A program made the position numbers and the translations under genes. This document shows, one piece after another, positions 8,855-17,652 of a stretch of DNA of 64,000 nucleotides (positions within the stretch are counted from its first letter, which is position 1; each line of letters opens with the position of its first letter). The stretch is from Streptomyces nodosus (lineage in GTDB: Bacteria; Actinomycetota; Actinomycetes; Streptomycetales; Streptomycetaceae). Below the pieces are notes generated by a model. The model saw nothing but the letters and a program-made list of their open reading frames with translations. It did no database searches and was not told the origin of the DNA. The stretch is from contig NZ_CP023747.1 in NCBI RefSeq assembly GCF_008704995.1, positions 434,001 to 498,000 on the forward strand, read 5' to 3'.

Positions 8855-9433
8855 ATGAGGGCGTCGCTGCCCACCCCCTCGTTGCGCACCGCTCGTCTTC
8901 GACTGCGTGCCTTCGAAGACGCGGATGCGAACGGCCTCTTCGCACTGCAGAGCAGCGCCCACATCCTGCGCTACTGGGACTCGCCACCATGGACCGAACG
9001 CTCGCGCGCCGAGGTGTTCATCACCGCTTGCCGGCGGATGGAACAGGAGGGCACCGGGGCACGGTTGGCCGTGGATCGTATCTCCGACGGGGCATTCATC
9101 GGCTGGTGCACCCTGAACAGTTGGAATCCGGACTTCCGCAGTGCGTCACTCGGCTACTGCTACGACGATGCAGCGTGGGGCCAGGGCTACGCGACCGAGG
9201 CCGCGCGCGCTCTGCTGGGGTGGGCGTTCGACACGCTGGACCTGAATCGCGTCCAAGCCGAGGCCGATACGCGCAATGTGGCTTCTGCCCGCGTGCTGGA
9301 GAAGCTCGGCTTCGTGCGTGAGGGGACGTTGCGGGAGGACTGCGTCGTCAACGGCGACGTCTCCGACTCGTGGGTCTACGGGCTGCTCAGGCGGGAGTGG
9401 CAGCCGTCGTCCGAGCCGGTTTCCACCCACTGA
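8855..9433 (+). CDS. GNAT acetyltransferase, RimJ/RimL type
   Basis: A 192-residue GNAT protein. It has the LRTARLRLRAFEDAD opening strand, the acetyl-CoA loop WGQGYATEAARALLGWAF (about residues 109-126) and the family-typical NVASARVLEKLGFVREG segment near the C-terminus. The ATG at 8855 is preceded by GGGAGG; a further in-frame ATG at 8819 lacks such a site. It belongs to the same broad family as the protein at 7832 but is not a close copy. Substrate unknown. Confidence 0.87.
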   Translation: MRASLPTPSLRTARLRLRAFEDADANGLFALQSSAHILRYWDSPPWTERSRAEVFITACRRMEQEGTGARLAVDRISDGAFIGWCTLNSWNPDFRSASLGYCYDDAAWGQGYATEAARALLGWAFDTLDLNRVQAEADTRNVASARVLEKLGFVREGTLREDCVVNGDVSDSWVYGLLRREWQPSSEPVSTH

Positions 9434-9982
9434 GTTCCGTCGCTCGGCACCCGACGCATTCCGCCACCGGGCGGGATCCATGCTGTGACGATCGAGTTCC
9501 GCAGCCTCGGAGAAGACGTCCAGGACGCGGTGGACAGCCTTGCGCAGGTCATCCGCTCCAAGGAGCGTCAGCGCGCGGGACTTCAGCAGCGTGCCGCCAT
9601 CGTAGGCGGGATCTCCCACACACCCCTTGGGATCGACAGCCAGCCTCGGCAGCCGCTGCGCGGGCGGGCGTTCGTTGCGTGGGGCGGGTGCGATGCTGTG
9701 CTGCTGCATGGGCGCGATGACGAGCGGTTCGCGATGCTGCTGGAGCGGGTTCAGCCGTCGACTCTGGCGGAGGTCGGGGACGGCGACGAGGTGGTGGCGG
9801 TAGCCGAGCGGCTCGGTCGGCACCTGGCCGTCCCCGCGCCGCCCAGGCACGGCACCGGATCTCCCCTGGTCCGCGCCGACACCCGGATGACCTCGCCCTC
9901 GTCCGCCAGGGGCATCCATCACATCGCGGCCATTGCGCGAAAAGTTGCATAGTGGATGGAGAGCTGTCCGGGAGGAGCCCCC
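9434..9982. other. 549-base stretch with ambiguous coding signal
   Basis: A GTG-initiated frame of 155 codons runs on the plus strand from 9485 to 9952, without a ribosome site, while an aligned minus-strand frame is also open throughout. The plus-strand product contains EDVQDAVDSLAQVIRSKERQ and GDEVVAVAERLG but matches no family I know, and its Val/Gly/Gln-rich composition resembles an antisense shadow. It may be a decayed gene on either strand. The last bases carry the GGGAGGAG site for the next gene. Confidence 0.3.
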
Positions 9983-12061
9983 ATGCGCCATCCCGAGAAA
10001 TTCGACGAGGCGGCCGCCCCGGCGCAGGTGTGCCCGAGTGGTTCGCAGCCGGACGAACTGCCGGTAGCCGGAATGCAGCTGGACGCCTTGGGCCGCATCG
10101 TCCGCTGGGATGCGGCGGCCGAGGCCCTGCTCGGCTACCCGGCGTCGGAGGTGCTGGGCAGCCGGGGTGAGCTGCTCGTCCGAGCGGAAGGCGGCTCCGG
10201 GGCCGCGTCGCTGCTGGAGCGGGTCGCCGTCGGCGGTGCCACGACGGGGCGGTGTACGGCGCGGCACCGGGACGGGCATCTGGTGGAGCTCGCGGTGTGG
10301 ACCTACCGGGTCCCGGACAGCGGCGACGTACTCGCGTTCCTTGTGGACGTCTCCGCGGTGTTGAGGACGCGGGTGCCCCACGCCGTCCTGGACGGGTTGT
10401 TCCGCCACTCGCCGATCGGACTGTCCGCCTTCGACAGCGAACTGCGCTATCTGCATGTCAACACCGCCCTGGAGACGATCAACGGCGTGCCCGAGGTCAG
10501 GCACCTCGGTCGGCGGCTGTCCGAGGTGCTGCCCGAGGTGAACGGCGCCGAGGTGGAGTCCGTGATGGAGCGGGTGCTGGACACCGGCGAGCCCGTGGTC
10601 GACTTCCGCGCGACGGGCCGCACCCCGGCGACCCCGTACGAGGACCGGATGTGGTCCTGCTCCTACTTCCGTCTGGAGGACGCTTGGGGGCACCCCTTCG
10701 GCGTCGGCGCCTCGGTTGTCGACATCACCGCACGGCTCCGGGCCGAGCAGGCGGCCGCAGCGAGCCGCCGGCGACTCGACCTGCTCAACGAGGCCAGCAC
10801 CCGCGTCGGCACCACCCTGGACATGCGACAGACCGCACAGGAGCTGGCCGACGTGGTGCTGCGCGGGCTCGCCGACATCGCCACCGTGGACCTGATAGCG
10901 GGTGTCGTCGACGACGCCACCGCGGAATCCGACAGGGACCTGACCGGCGGCATCGTGGTGCAGCGGCTCGGCAAGGCCCCGGCCCGGGGCTCGCCTGCGG
11001 CCCGGGCCCTCGCCCCGCTGGGCGCGATCCTGCACTATCCGGCGGATGCACCGTACGCGCAGGCCGTAGCGCGTCGGGAACCCTTCGTGGTCGCCGAGGT
11101 GGACGAGCACACCATCACCGCCCCCTCCTGCCACACCTCCGCGGTCCGGCAGCTTCGCGAGCTGGGGGTGTACTCCCTGTTGATGGTGCCGCTGCTCGCC
11201 CGCGGCAGGGTACTGGGGGTGACCACGCTCTTCCGGGAGTTCCCGGCCAGGCGTTTCTCGTCCGATGACGTGACGCTCGCCCGCGACATAGCGTCCCGCG
11301 CGGCAGTCCACCTCGACAACGCCCACCTGTACGCCCGCGAACACGAGACGGCGGTGACGCTGCAGCGCAGCCTGCTGCCGCAACAGCTGACTCCCCCGCC
11401 CGGGATCGAGGTCGCCCACTGCTACCGGCCCGCGAGCGACGTCAACGAAGTCGGCGGCGACTGGTACGACGTCGTGGCGATGCCCGAAGGCCGGGCCGCC
11501 CTGGCTGTCGGAGACGTCATGGGACACGGGATCGCAGCCGCGGCCACGATGGGTCAGCTGCGCAGCGCGATGCAGGCGCTCGCCCGTCTTGCCCTGCCCC
11601 CTGGACAGTTGCTGCGGCAGCTCGACACCGGTCTGGCGGACCTTCCCGACGCGGCCCTGGCCACCTGCACCTACGCGGTCTGCGACCCGGCGGCCGGCTC
11701 CTGCTCGATCACTCGGGCAGGTCATCTGCCACCGGCCGTCGTCCGGGACGACGGCACCGCCGAACTGCTGGAACTGCCGGCCGGGGCGCCGCTGGGAGTC
11801 GGCGGCATCGACTTCGTCCCGACCGAGCTGACGCTGCCCCCGGGCAGCATGCTCGTTCTCTACACCGACGGCCTCGTCGAGGCCCGCTGCGCGGACATCG
11901 ACCAGCGTCTGACCCAGCTCCTGGACGTGCTGAGCGCCAACGCCGGGCTGCCGCTGGACGGCCTCAGCCAGGCCGTGATGGACGGGCTCGCCCCCGCGCC
12001 CGACGACGACGTGGCCCTGTTGCTCGCCCGGATCTGCCCCCCGAAGCCCGGGAGCGAGTGA
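9983..12061 (+). CDS. PAS-PAS-GAF-SpoIIE protein phosphatase
   Basis: A 692-residue cytoplasmic signalling protein. Domains in order: PAS (about 20-125), a second PAS (about 135-255), GAF (about 270-445) and a PP2C/SpoIIE phosphatase (about 465-690). The catalytic motifs are complete: GGDWYDV with Asp493, GDVMGHG with Asp511, TDG with Asp629, and the terminal DDD before VALL near 674. Proteins of this kind dephosphorylate anti-sigma-factor antagonists to control alternative sigma factors. The ATG at 9983 has GGGAGGAG 8 bases ahead. The next gene encodes a related protein, which suggests a linked or duplicated pathway. Confidence 0.92.
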   Translation: MRHPEKFDEAAAPAQVCPSGSQPDELPVAGMQLDALGRIVRWDAAAEALLGYPASEVLGSRGELLVRAEGGSGAASLLERVAVGGATTGRCTARHRDGHLVELAVWTYRVPDSGDVLAFLVDVSAVLRTRVPHAVLDGLFRHSPIGLSAFDSELRYLHVNTALETINGVPEVRHLGRRLSEVLPEVNGAEVESVMERVLDTGEPVVDFRATGRTPATPYEDRMWSCSYFRLEDAWGHPFGVGASVVDITARLRAEQAAAASRRRLDLLNEASTRVGTTLDMRQTAQELADVVLRGLADIATVDLIAGVVDDATAESDRDLTGGIVVQRLGKAPARGSPAARALAPLGAILHYPADAPYAQAVARREPFVVAEVDEHTITAPSCHTSAVRQLRELGVYSLLMVPLLARGRVLGVTTLFREFPARRFSSDDVTLARDIASRAAVHLDNAHLYAREHETAVTLQRSLLPQQLTPPPGIEVAHCYRPASDVNEVGGDWYDVVAMPEGRAALAVGDVMGHGIAAAATMGQLRSAMQALARLALPPGQLLRQLDTGLADLPDAALATCTYAVCDPAAGSCSITRAGHLPPAVVRDDGTAELLELPAGAPLGVGGIDFVPTELTLPPGSMLVLYTDGLVEARCADIDQRLTQLLDVLSANAGLPLDGLSQAVMDGLAPAPDDDVALLLARICPPKPGSE

Positions 12062-12391
12062 ACTCGCGTACCGAGCTGTCGCCGGTCGACCCGACTCCGG
12101 TTCGCTCCTGACCATGACGTGATCGTGTGATCGGCGTGGACGGAGGTGCAGCTCCCCTCCATCGGCAACCTGTGAAGTGAACGCCGGACGGCGGGCCATG
12201 TCCGCGGTGAGGCCACTGACGTGACCGCGCCGGCGGCAGTCCTCAGGGCCGTCCCCGGTACGCATGACACTCCACGCTCCTGCGCATGGACACGCGGTGC
12301 TGATGACGCTTCCGGGCCATGGTCACGGCGCTCCGTTCTCGGGATGCCGGTGACAGGCGCGGGCGGGTTCAATGAAAGGAGACCACCACCT
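12062..12391. other. 330-base stretch before the second SpoIIE gene
   Basis: No gene is supported here. A frame in register with the downstream gene is open from 12221, but its residues look non-coding and have no homology I can see. AAAGGAG at 12375-12381 is the ribosome site for the GTG at 12392. Confidence 0.5.
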
Positions 12392-14806
12392 GTGCAGGGG
12401 GTGAGGCGTACGAGTACGAAGCCTGTGCCCGATGTGGCCGGGCGGCCACCGGACGACGGCGCGGCGCTGATGCTGGACAGCTACGGGACGGTGCTGGCGT
12501 GCACGCCGGGCGTCGGTGAGCTGCTCGGCGCGCAGGGCAAGGATCTGATCGGCAGGCCGCTCACCGACTTTCTCGCCGCCGGGTCGGGCCGCGGGATGCT
12601 CTCGCGCGACGGCCGGGCGATGCTTCGCCGCAGTGGCGGCCCGGCGGTGAAAGTGCGCCTGAAGGTGCTGCCGCTGGGCGGCGGTCTGGGGGCTCAGTGT
12701 CTGGTGTGGGCGGTGCCGGAGGCGGTGGCCACGGAGCGGGAGCAGGACCAGGAGCTGGTGCGCGCACTGTCCGGGCAGACCGCGATCGGGCTGGTGCTGC
12801 ACGACCCGGATCTGCGGATCGTGCGAAGCAACCACCCTCCGGGTGCCGTCGGTCGGCCCGCCGACGCCGGCGCCGGACCGCCGGGGGCCGCCCTGGACGA
12901 GGTGCTGGTCCCGCAGGACGCCGGGGCCGTCGAGAAGCAGTTGCGGTGGGTCGCGCAGACCGGGGTGCCGGTGACCGACCAGGTGCTCCGGGCCCGCTAC
13001 CGCACGGCTCCCGAGCAGGAGCGCATCATCTCCCTGTCGGCGCTGCGGCTGGAGGACCGCGACGGCCGCTGCACCGGCGTCGCGGTCCTCTTCCGTGACG
13101 TCACCGAACGCCACCAGGCGCAACGCCGGCAGGCTCTGGTCGACGGGGCCGAGAAGCTGCTGCTGGGTCCGCTGGACATCGTCGCCACCGCCGAGGGGCT
13201 GGCCAGGGTGCTGGTACCCGAGTACGGGGATCTGGCGGCGATCGACCTGGCGGAGGCGGCGCTGCTGGGTGAGGAACCCGGTGACTTCACCCTCGGGGAG
13301 CCGCTGCGGCGGGCCGCAGTGGCCGGTTCCTGGCCGGCCGAGCTGCTGCCGGCCGGGGCCTTGCTGCGGGTCCGGGGTCCGGGGCGCGAGCCGGTCTACC
13401 ATCGCCACGCGGTGGCCGTGCCGGATCTGTCCGAGCTGCGGGCCGCGCTGGCCGACGACGCCGAGGGATGTCGCCAGGTGCTGCCGGACGCGGCGACATC
13501 GCTGCTGATCATGCCACTGCAGGCTCGCGGGCGGCTGCTGGGCGCGGCGGTGCTGTGGCGGTGTGGCACCCGGGCGCGTTTCGGCCGGGACGATGCGACG
13601 CTGGGGGCCCAGATCGGCGCCCGGGCCGCGTTCAGTCTGGACAACGCCAGGCGTTACACCCGCGAGCGCCGTACTGCCGAGATCCTGCAGCGGAGCCTGC
13701 TGCCGCAAGCAGACGTCCAGGTCAGCGCGGCGGACGCGGCCGGGACCTATGTGCCGGCCAACACCGCGACGGGGATCGGCGGGACCTGGTTCGACGTGAT
13801 CCCACTGTCCTCGTGCCGGGTGGCGTTCGTGGTGGGCGACGTGCCGGGGCACGGCGTGGAGGCGGCGGCGGCCATGGGGCAGTTGCGCACCGCCATACAG
13901 ACCCTGTCCGACATGGACCTGCCTCCTGACGAACTGCTGACCCACCTCGACGACCTGGTCACCCGGCTGTCGCAGGCAGGGCGGGCGGCGTCGGTCCCGC
14001 CCGCGGGGCGCAGGCTCGGCAGCGTCCTCGGCGCCACCTGCGTCTACGCGGTGCACGACCCGATCACCGGACTGTGCACGATCGCCAGCGCCGGTCACCC
14101 GCCGCCGGTGCTGTCCGTCCCCGGACAGCCGGCCTGCTTCGCGCAGGTCAAGCCGGGACCGCCGCTGGGGGTGGGCGGCCCGCCGTTCGAGTCGGTGGAA
14201 CAGGTGATGGAGCCGGGGATGCTGCTGGCCTTCTACACCGACAAGCTGCTGGCCCATCGCGAGGACGGCACCGAGGAGCGAATGCGGCAGCTCCGCGACC
14301 AGGTGCAGGCCGCCGCGCGTGAGGACCGGTCACCGGCGCAGACCGGGCACGCTGTGCTGCGGCAACTGCTGCCCCAGGCAGCCGAGCACGAGGTGGCCCT
14401 GCTGGTCGCCCGGCTGTACGGCCTGCCCCTGGGGTCCACCGCCGCCTGGGAGTTCCCGGCCGACCCGGAGGCGGTGAGCCGAGCGAGGGACGCGGTCACC
14501 ATCCAGCTGGCCGCCTGGCAGCTGGACGAACTCGCGTTCACCACCGAGCTGGTCGTCAGCGAGCTGGTGACCAACTCCATCCGCTACGCGGGCGGCCCGG
14601 TGGGCCTGCGGCTGATCAGGGACAAGACGCTGATCTGCGAGATCTCCGACCCGAGCCAGACTCAGCCGCGGCTGCGCAGGGCCCTGCTGACCGACGAAGG
14701 AGGCCGCGGGCTGTTCCTCGTCGCACAACTCGCACAGCGCTGGGGAAGTCGCTACACCAGCCACGGCAAGGCCATCTGGGCAGAGCAGCAGCTGCCCGCC
14801 CGCTGA
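12392..14806 (+). CDS. PAS-GAF-SpoIIE-like/HATPase_c regulator with degenerate phosphatase motifs
   Basis: An 804-residue protein. Domains: PAS-like (about 25-120), PAS (about 125-245), GAF (about 255-425), SpoIIE-like (about 430-675) and a C-terminal anti-sigma-factor-type HATPase (about 685-800). The phosphatase motifs are altered: GGTWFDV has Thr465 where the sister protein has a metal-binding Asp, TDG reads TDKLLA, and the final Asp pair is His-Glu (666-667). GDVPGHG (Asp483) remains. The ATPase motifs look intact: ELVTNSIRYA with Asn728, EISDPS, and GGRGLFLV. It may therefore act mainly as an anti-sigma or RsbW-like kinase with a sensory module. The GTG at 12392 follows AAAGGAG by 10 bases. 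Confidence 0.85.
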   Translation: MQGVRRTSTKPVPDVAGRPPDDGAALMLDSYGTVLACTPGVGELLGAQGKDLIGRPLTDFLAAGSGRGMLSRDGRAMLRRSGGPAVKVRLKVLPLGGGLGAQCLVWAVPEAVATEREQDQELVRALSGQTAIGLVLHDPDLRIVRSNHPPGAVGRPADAGAGPPGAALDEVLVPQDAGAVEKQLRWVAQTGVPVTDQVLRARYRTAPEQERIISLSALRLEDRDGRCTGVAVLFRDVTERHQAQRRQALVDGAEKLLLGPLDIVATAEGLARVLVPEYGDLAAIDLAEAALLGEEPGDFTLGEPLRRAAVAGSWPAELLPAGALLRVRGPGREPVYHRHAVAVPDLSELRAALADDAEGCRQVLPDAATSLLIMPLQARGRLLGAAVLWRCGTRARFGRDDATLGAQIGARAAFSLDNARRYTRERRTAEILQRSLLPQADVQVSAADAAGTYVPANTATGIGGTWFDVIPLSSCRVAFVVGDVPGHGVEAAAAMGQLRTAIQTLSDMDLPPDELLTHLDDLVTRLSQAGRAASVPPAGRRLGSVLGATCVYAVHDPITGLCTIASAGHPPPVLSVPGQPACFAQVKPGPPLGVGGPPFESVEQVMEPGMLLAFYTDKLLAHREDGTEERMRQLRDQVQAAAREDRSPAQTGHAVLRQLLPQAAEHEVALLVARLYGLPLGSTAAWEFPADPEAVSRARDAVTIQLAAWQLDELAFTTELVVSELVTNSIRYAGGPVGLRLIRDKTLICEISDPSQTQPRLRRALLTDEGGRGLFLVAQLAQRWGSRYTSHGKAIWAEQQLPAR

Positions 14807-14983
14807 CTCCAGCCCCGCTTCAGGGCGGTGAGTACGTGCTCCAACTCATTTGGCATGACGCCGATGAGGACAACGCCTTCAGACGAGGTGCACTCAACGA
14901 TCGTGGACCGACCGTTGATCTCGTGACCAATGCCCAGTCAATGTCCGTGGTCGCTGAGGAGTTGCACGCCTACGATCCACTCC

Positions 14984-15397
14984 ATGCGCAGTGTGTTCGT
15001 GTTCCCTGCGGGTGAGCGTGCCGAGGCCGTCGCGTCGCTCGATCGGCATCTGCCCGGGCAGCGCGATCCCTGGACTCTGGAGGGCGACCTCTACCTCGAG
15101 GTCGACGATGAGCAGACCGGCCGCCTCTTCTCCGACTGGGATCCCGACGACGTGACGGCCCTCGAAGCGGCCGTCGGGCATCGCCCCGCCTGGGCAGTGC
15201 AGATTGACATCTCCGGACGGATCGACGGCACCACAGAGGTTCACCAACTGGTCGAGCTGTTGCTAGAGCACGGAGGCGTGGCGACCGACGACTGTTCCGG
15301 CCACCCCTGGACCTTGCAAGAGATCAGGTCTGGAGCACTCGACAACGGCCTACGCTTCTTCGACTTTCGCGCGTACCACGAGCTCAACCGCGAGTAA
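14984..15397 (+). CDS. Conserved hypothetical protein, 137 aa
   Basis: I do not recognise a family. The product is acidic and cytoplasmic, with an opening RSVFVFPAGERAEAV strand, several Asp/Glu-rich turns (YLEVDDEQTGRLFSDWDPDD) and a C-terminal FFDFRAYHELNRE. There is no signal peptide or membrane segment. The ATG at 14984 fits the start of the conserved-looking part; there is no obvious ribosome site. It is convergent with the monooxygenase gene, 9 bases apart. Confidence 0.55.
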   Translation: MRSVFVFPAGERAEAVASLDRHLPGQRDPWTLEGDLYLEVDDEQTGRLFSDWDPDDVTALEAAVGHRPAWAVQIDISGRIDGTTEVHQLVELLLEHGGVATDDCSGHPWTLQEIRSGALDNGLRFFDFRAYHELNRE

Positions 15398-15406
15398 GAA
15401 CGGCGG

Positions 15407-16525
15407 TCAGGATGGCTGGACTTGGTCGAAGAGGGCGAGGGCTTCGGCGGGGTCCGGGCTCACCAGGCGTTCCAGGCCGGCCATCGTCATCTTCGCCCAT
15501 TGGCCGGCCCGTGCCCACATCTGTTCCTCGAAGGCGAGGACGGCCTCGTCCAGATCTCCAGGGCCGGTGGCGATGGACTCGGCGAGTTCGGCGCCTTCCA
15601 GCATCGCGAGGTTCGCGCCCGCCCCCAACGGGGGCATCAGATGGGCGGCGTCGCCCAGGAGCGTCACCCCGGGGACGTGGGTCCAGGTGTGGGACACGGG
15701 CAACACGAAGAGGGGGCGGTGGACGAAGGCGGTGCCGTGCCGGAGGAGGCCGAGGACGGGGGCAGCCCAGCCGTCGAACCGAGCCAGCAGGCTCGAGCGC
15801 ACGGCCTCGACGTCGGTCAGATCCAGGTTCGTGTGCCAGTCCAGCGGCGCGCGGAGCTGAACGTACACCTTGACGTGGCCGCCGCTGTTGCGCTGGGCGA
15901 CAAGAGCTCGGTTCACGCCGTACACGGCCATGGAACCGTCGCCGATCAACCGGGCGAGGTCAGGGTGGCGGGTGTCGACATCGTCGAGGGAGGTCTCGAC
16001 CAAGGTGACGCCGGTGTAGTGCGGCGTCACCGACGAGACCGCAGGGCGGACCCGGGACCAGGCGCCGTCCGCGCCGACCACGAGGTCGAAGGCCTCCTGC
16101 CGCCCGTCCGCGAAATGGACCAGTGCGCCGTCCCGGGTCCCCGGTAGCACCTGTGCCACTCCCCGACCCCACTGGACATCGAGGGGGCCGAGCAGCAGGT
16201 CACGGAGTTGCCCGCGGTCGATCTCGGGATGGGCCCGGTCGTCCGGACGGGGTCGCCAGTCGCGAAGGACGGTCCCGTGCGGGTCCAGGATGCGCATGGC
16301 CTGCCCCTCGGGGCGGGACAGCGCCTGGAACTCCGCCAGCAGCCCCGCCTTGTCCAGCGCGCGTTGGCCCAGCCCTTCGTGCAGGTCCAGCGTGCCGCCA
16401 GGGGGGCGGGCGTCAGGAGCGGGATCGCGTTCGAGGACGGTGACGGGGTAGCCATGGCGGTGCAGGACACGGGCGAGGGTAAGGCCCGCAGGGCCGCTTC
16501 CGACCACGGCGATACGATGTCTCAT
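15407..16525 (-). CDS. FAD-dependent monooxygenase (TetX/PHBH-like class A)
   Basis: A 372-residue flavoprotein. The N-terminal Rossmann motif is IAVVGSGPAGLTLARVL (about residues 4-20), the second NADPH/FAD signature is DLVVGADGAWSRVRP, and the FAD-ribityl motif is GDAAHLMPPLGAGANLAMLEG (about 290-310). This GDAAHLMPP segment resembles TetX-type tetracycline hydroxylases, but many class A aromatic hydroxylases share it, so resistance is only a possibility. The ATG at 16525 lies 8 bases from a -10-like box, suggesting a leaderless mRNA. Palindromes overlap that promoter. Confidence 0.88.
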   Translation of the reverse strand: MRHRIAVVGSGPAGLTLARVLHRHGYPVTVLERDPAPDARPPGGTLDLHEGLGQRALDKAGLLAEFQALSRPEGQAMRILDPHGTVLRDWRPRPDDRAHPEIDRGQLRDLLLGPLDVQWGRGVAQVLPGTRDGALVHFADGRQEAFDLVVGADGAWSRVRPAVSSVTPHYTGVTLVETSLDDVDTRHPDLARLIGDGSMAVYGVNRALVAQRNSGGHVKVYVQLRAPLDWHTNLDLTDVEAVRSSLLARFDGWAAPVLGLLRHGTAFVHRPLFVLPVSHTWTHVPGVTLLGDAAHLMPPLGAGANLAMLEGAELAESIATGPGDLDEAVLAFEEQMWARAGQWAKMTMAGLERLVSPDPAEALALFDQVQPS

Positions 16526-16529
16526 GTCG

Positions 16530-16563
16530 ATACACTGTATTTGCTCAATACGATGCATCGCAA
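16530..16563 (-). promoter_or_regulatory. Leaderless promoter with overlapping palindromes
   Basis: On the minus strand, TTGCGA (16563-16558) and TACAGT (16539-16534) are separated by 18 bases, and TACAGT is 8 bases from the monooxygenase ATG. ATACACTGTAT (16530-16540, perfect 5-1-5) covers the -10 box, and CGATGCATCG (16551-16560, perfect 10-bp palindrome) touches the -35. This layout suggests repression by an unidentified regulator. Confidence 0.5.
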
Positions 16564-16958
16564 CAGAACGGTGTGACCGTAACGGTGTGGGACCGGCGCG
16601 AGCCGGCTGTCGGCTCACTGAGCCCGCAGGCCAGGGCCGACTTGCCGCGGCGACCGTATTTCTCGGTCAGGCCCGCTACATGAAGCGTCGGCGGGAGGTC
16701 TTCGTCCGGCATGTCCCCAGCCTGGAGTTCCACGCTGTTCCCGGCACCGGCCCGAAGCAAGGTCCGCGCAGTCCGTGACCGTACTTCCGACCGGTTTCCC
16801 GACCCCGGGACCGCCGCGAAGCCCGCAGCGTCGACGGCGTATGCGCGACGCTGCGGTCCCCGCCCTCCGGCCTCAGGCCATGCCGCGCTCACTCGGTGCC
16901 GGGGCGACAGCTGGGCCGAGGTGACTGAGGCGTCGCGCGTCGCGTTCGTGGCGCCCGG
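16564..16958. other. 395-base stretch with no supported gene
   Basis: No convincing gene. A minus-strand frame (16545-16892) contains RRAYAVDAAGFAA, weakly reminiscent of transposase catalytic cores, but nothing else supports it. I treat the stretch as decayed or non-coding. Confidence 0.4.
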
Positions 16959-17516
16959 TCATCCCTCCCCGTCCGCGCCCTTCAGACGCAGTGCGGAGAT
17001 CAGAAAGAAGACGCCACCCAGGAACGCATAGCCCGCGAGGCCCCCCAGGGAGGCGTTCTCCTTGCCGGCCTGGACGACGAACGACGTGCCCGCCACGGCA
17101 GAGATGGCCCCGCTGGCAATCATCGGCCACTGCCCTCCCAGTCGGCGGCGGACCGCCCCTACGGCCAGTTGCACGAGTCCAGCGGTGATCGCCCACAGTC
17201 CCCACACCCGCAGGACGGCCGGGATACCGGACGTGACGGCGACCGCCAGGCCTATGCCCGCCAGCGAGCTGATCACGATGTTGGTGTACAGGCCGGTGAC
17301 CGCGCCGCCCTTCGTCCTTGCGGTACGGACATCGACGATGGCGGCGGTCACATCGAACAGGGGGTAGATCACCAGAAGCGCCACGCTCGGCGGACGCAGC
17401 GCCGAGGCCGTCGCGAACAGCAGGGCCGCCCATACGGCGGCGAAGGCGAAGCGGGCGAAGTACAGCTTGCGCAGAGCCAAAGAGGCCGTGACGGTGCGAG
17501 CTTCCAGGGTTTTCAC
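16959..17516 (-). CDS. Small integral membrane protein (DUF308/HdeD-like)
   Basis: A 185-residue protein with about five or six hydrophobic helices (LALRKLYFARFAFAAVWAAL, VALLVIYPLFDVTAAIVDV and later segments) and short loops, resembling HdeD/DUF308 membrane proteins of unknown function. The GTG at 17516 has GAAAGG about 7 bases ahead; an upstream in-frame start at 17555 would run into the operator and is unlikely. It diverges from a TetR gene and is flanked by one arm of a perfect 20-bp inverted repeat, so it is probably that regulator's target. Confidence 0.75.
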   Translation of the reverse strand: MKTLEARTVTASLALRKLYFARFAFAAVWAALLFATASALRPPSVALLVIYPLFDVTAAIVDVRTARTKGGAVTGLYTNIVISSLAGIGLAVAVTSGIPAVLRVWGLWAITAGLVQLAVGAVRRRLGGQWPMIASGAISAVAGTSFVVQAGKENASLGGLAGYAFLGGVFFLISALRLKGADGEG

Positions 17517-17554
17517 GGGTGTGCCTTTCGGGCGCGGTGGAGTAGCGCAATCCA

Positions 17555-17630
17555 TGAGGGAGAACGTTCGGTCTGCTTCACACTCAAGACGACCGGCCGC
17601 GTCACTGTCAAGACCGAACGTTCTCCCTCA
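17555..17630. promoter_or_regulatory. Pair of identical operators as a perfect 20-bp inverted repeat
   Basis: TGAGGGAGAACGTTCGGTCT at 17555-17574 and its exact reverse complement at 17611-17630 flank a 36-base spacer. Each arm contains the palindromic core GAACGTTC. One arm lies just before the membrane-protein gene and the other just before the TetR gene, so each divergent promoter has a copy. The pattern is that of two TetR-dimer sites. GACCGAACGTTC-like sites recur before actinobacterial TetR genes. Confidence 0.75.
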
Positions 17631-17652
17631 GGGGCTTGGTATGCTGATCCGC

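Noticed and set aside
9146-12265. A 1039-codon minus-strand open frame across the first SpoIIE gene
   Set aside because: It is antisense to a protein with clear PAS, GAF and SpoIIE motifs; its own sequence has no domain pattern. Long antisense frames are expected at this GC content.
12323-14257. A 644-codon minus-strand frame under the second SpoIIE-type gene
   Set aside because: Gln/Arg/His-rich shadow sequence without motifs; the plus-strand frame carries recognisable domains.
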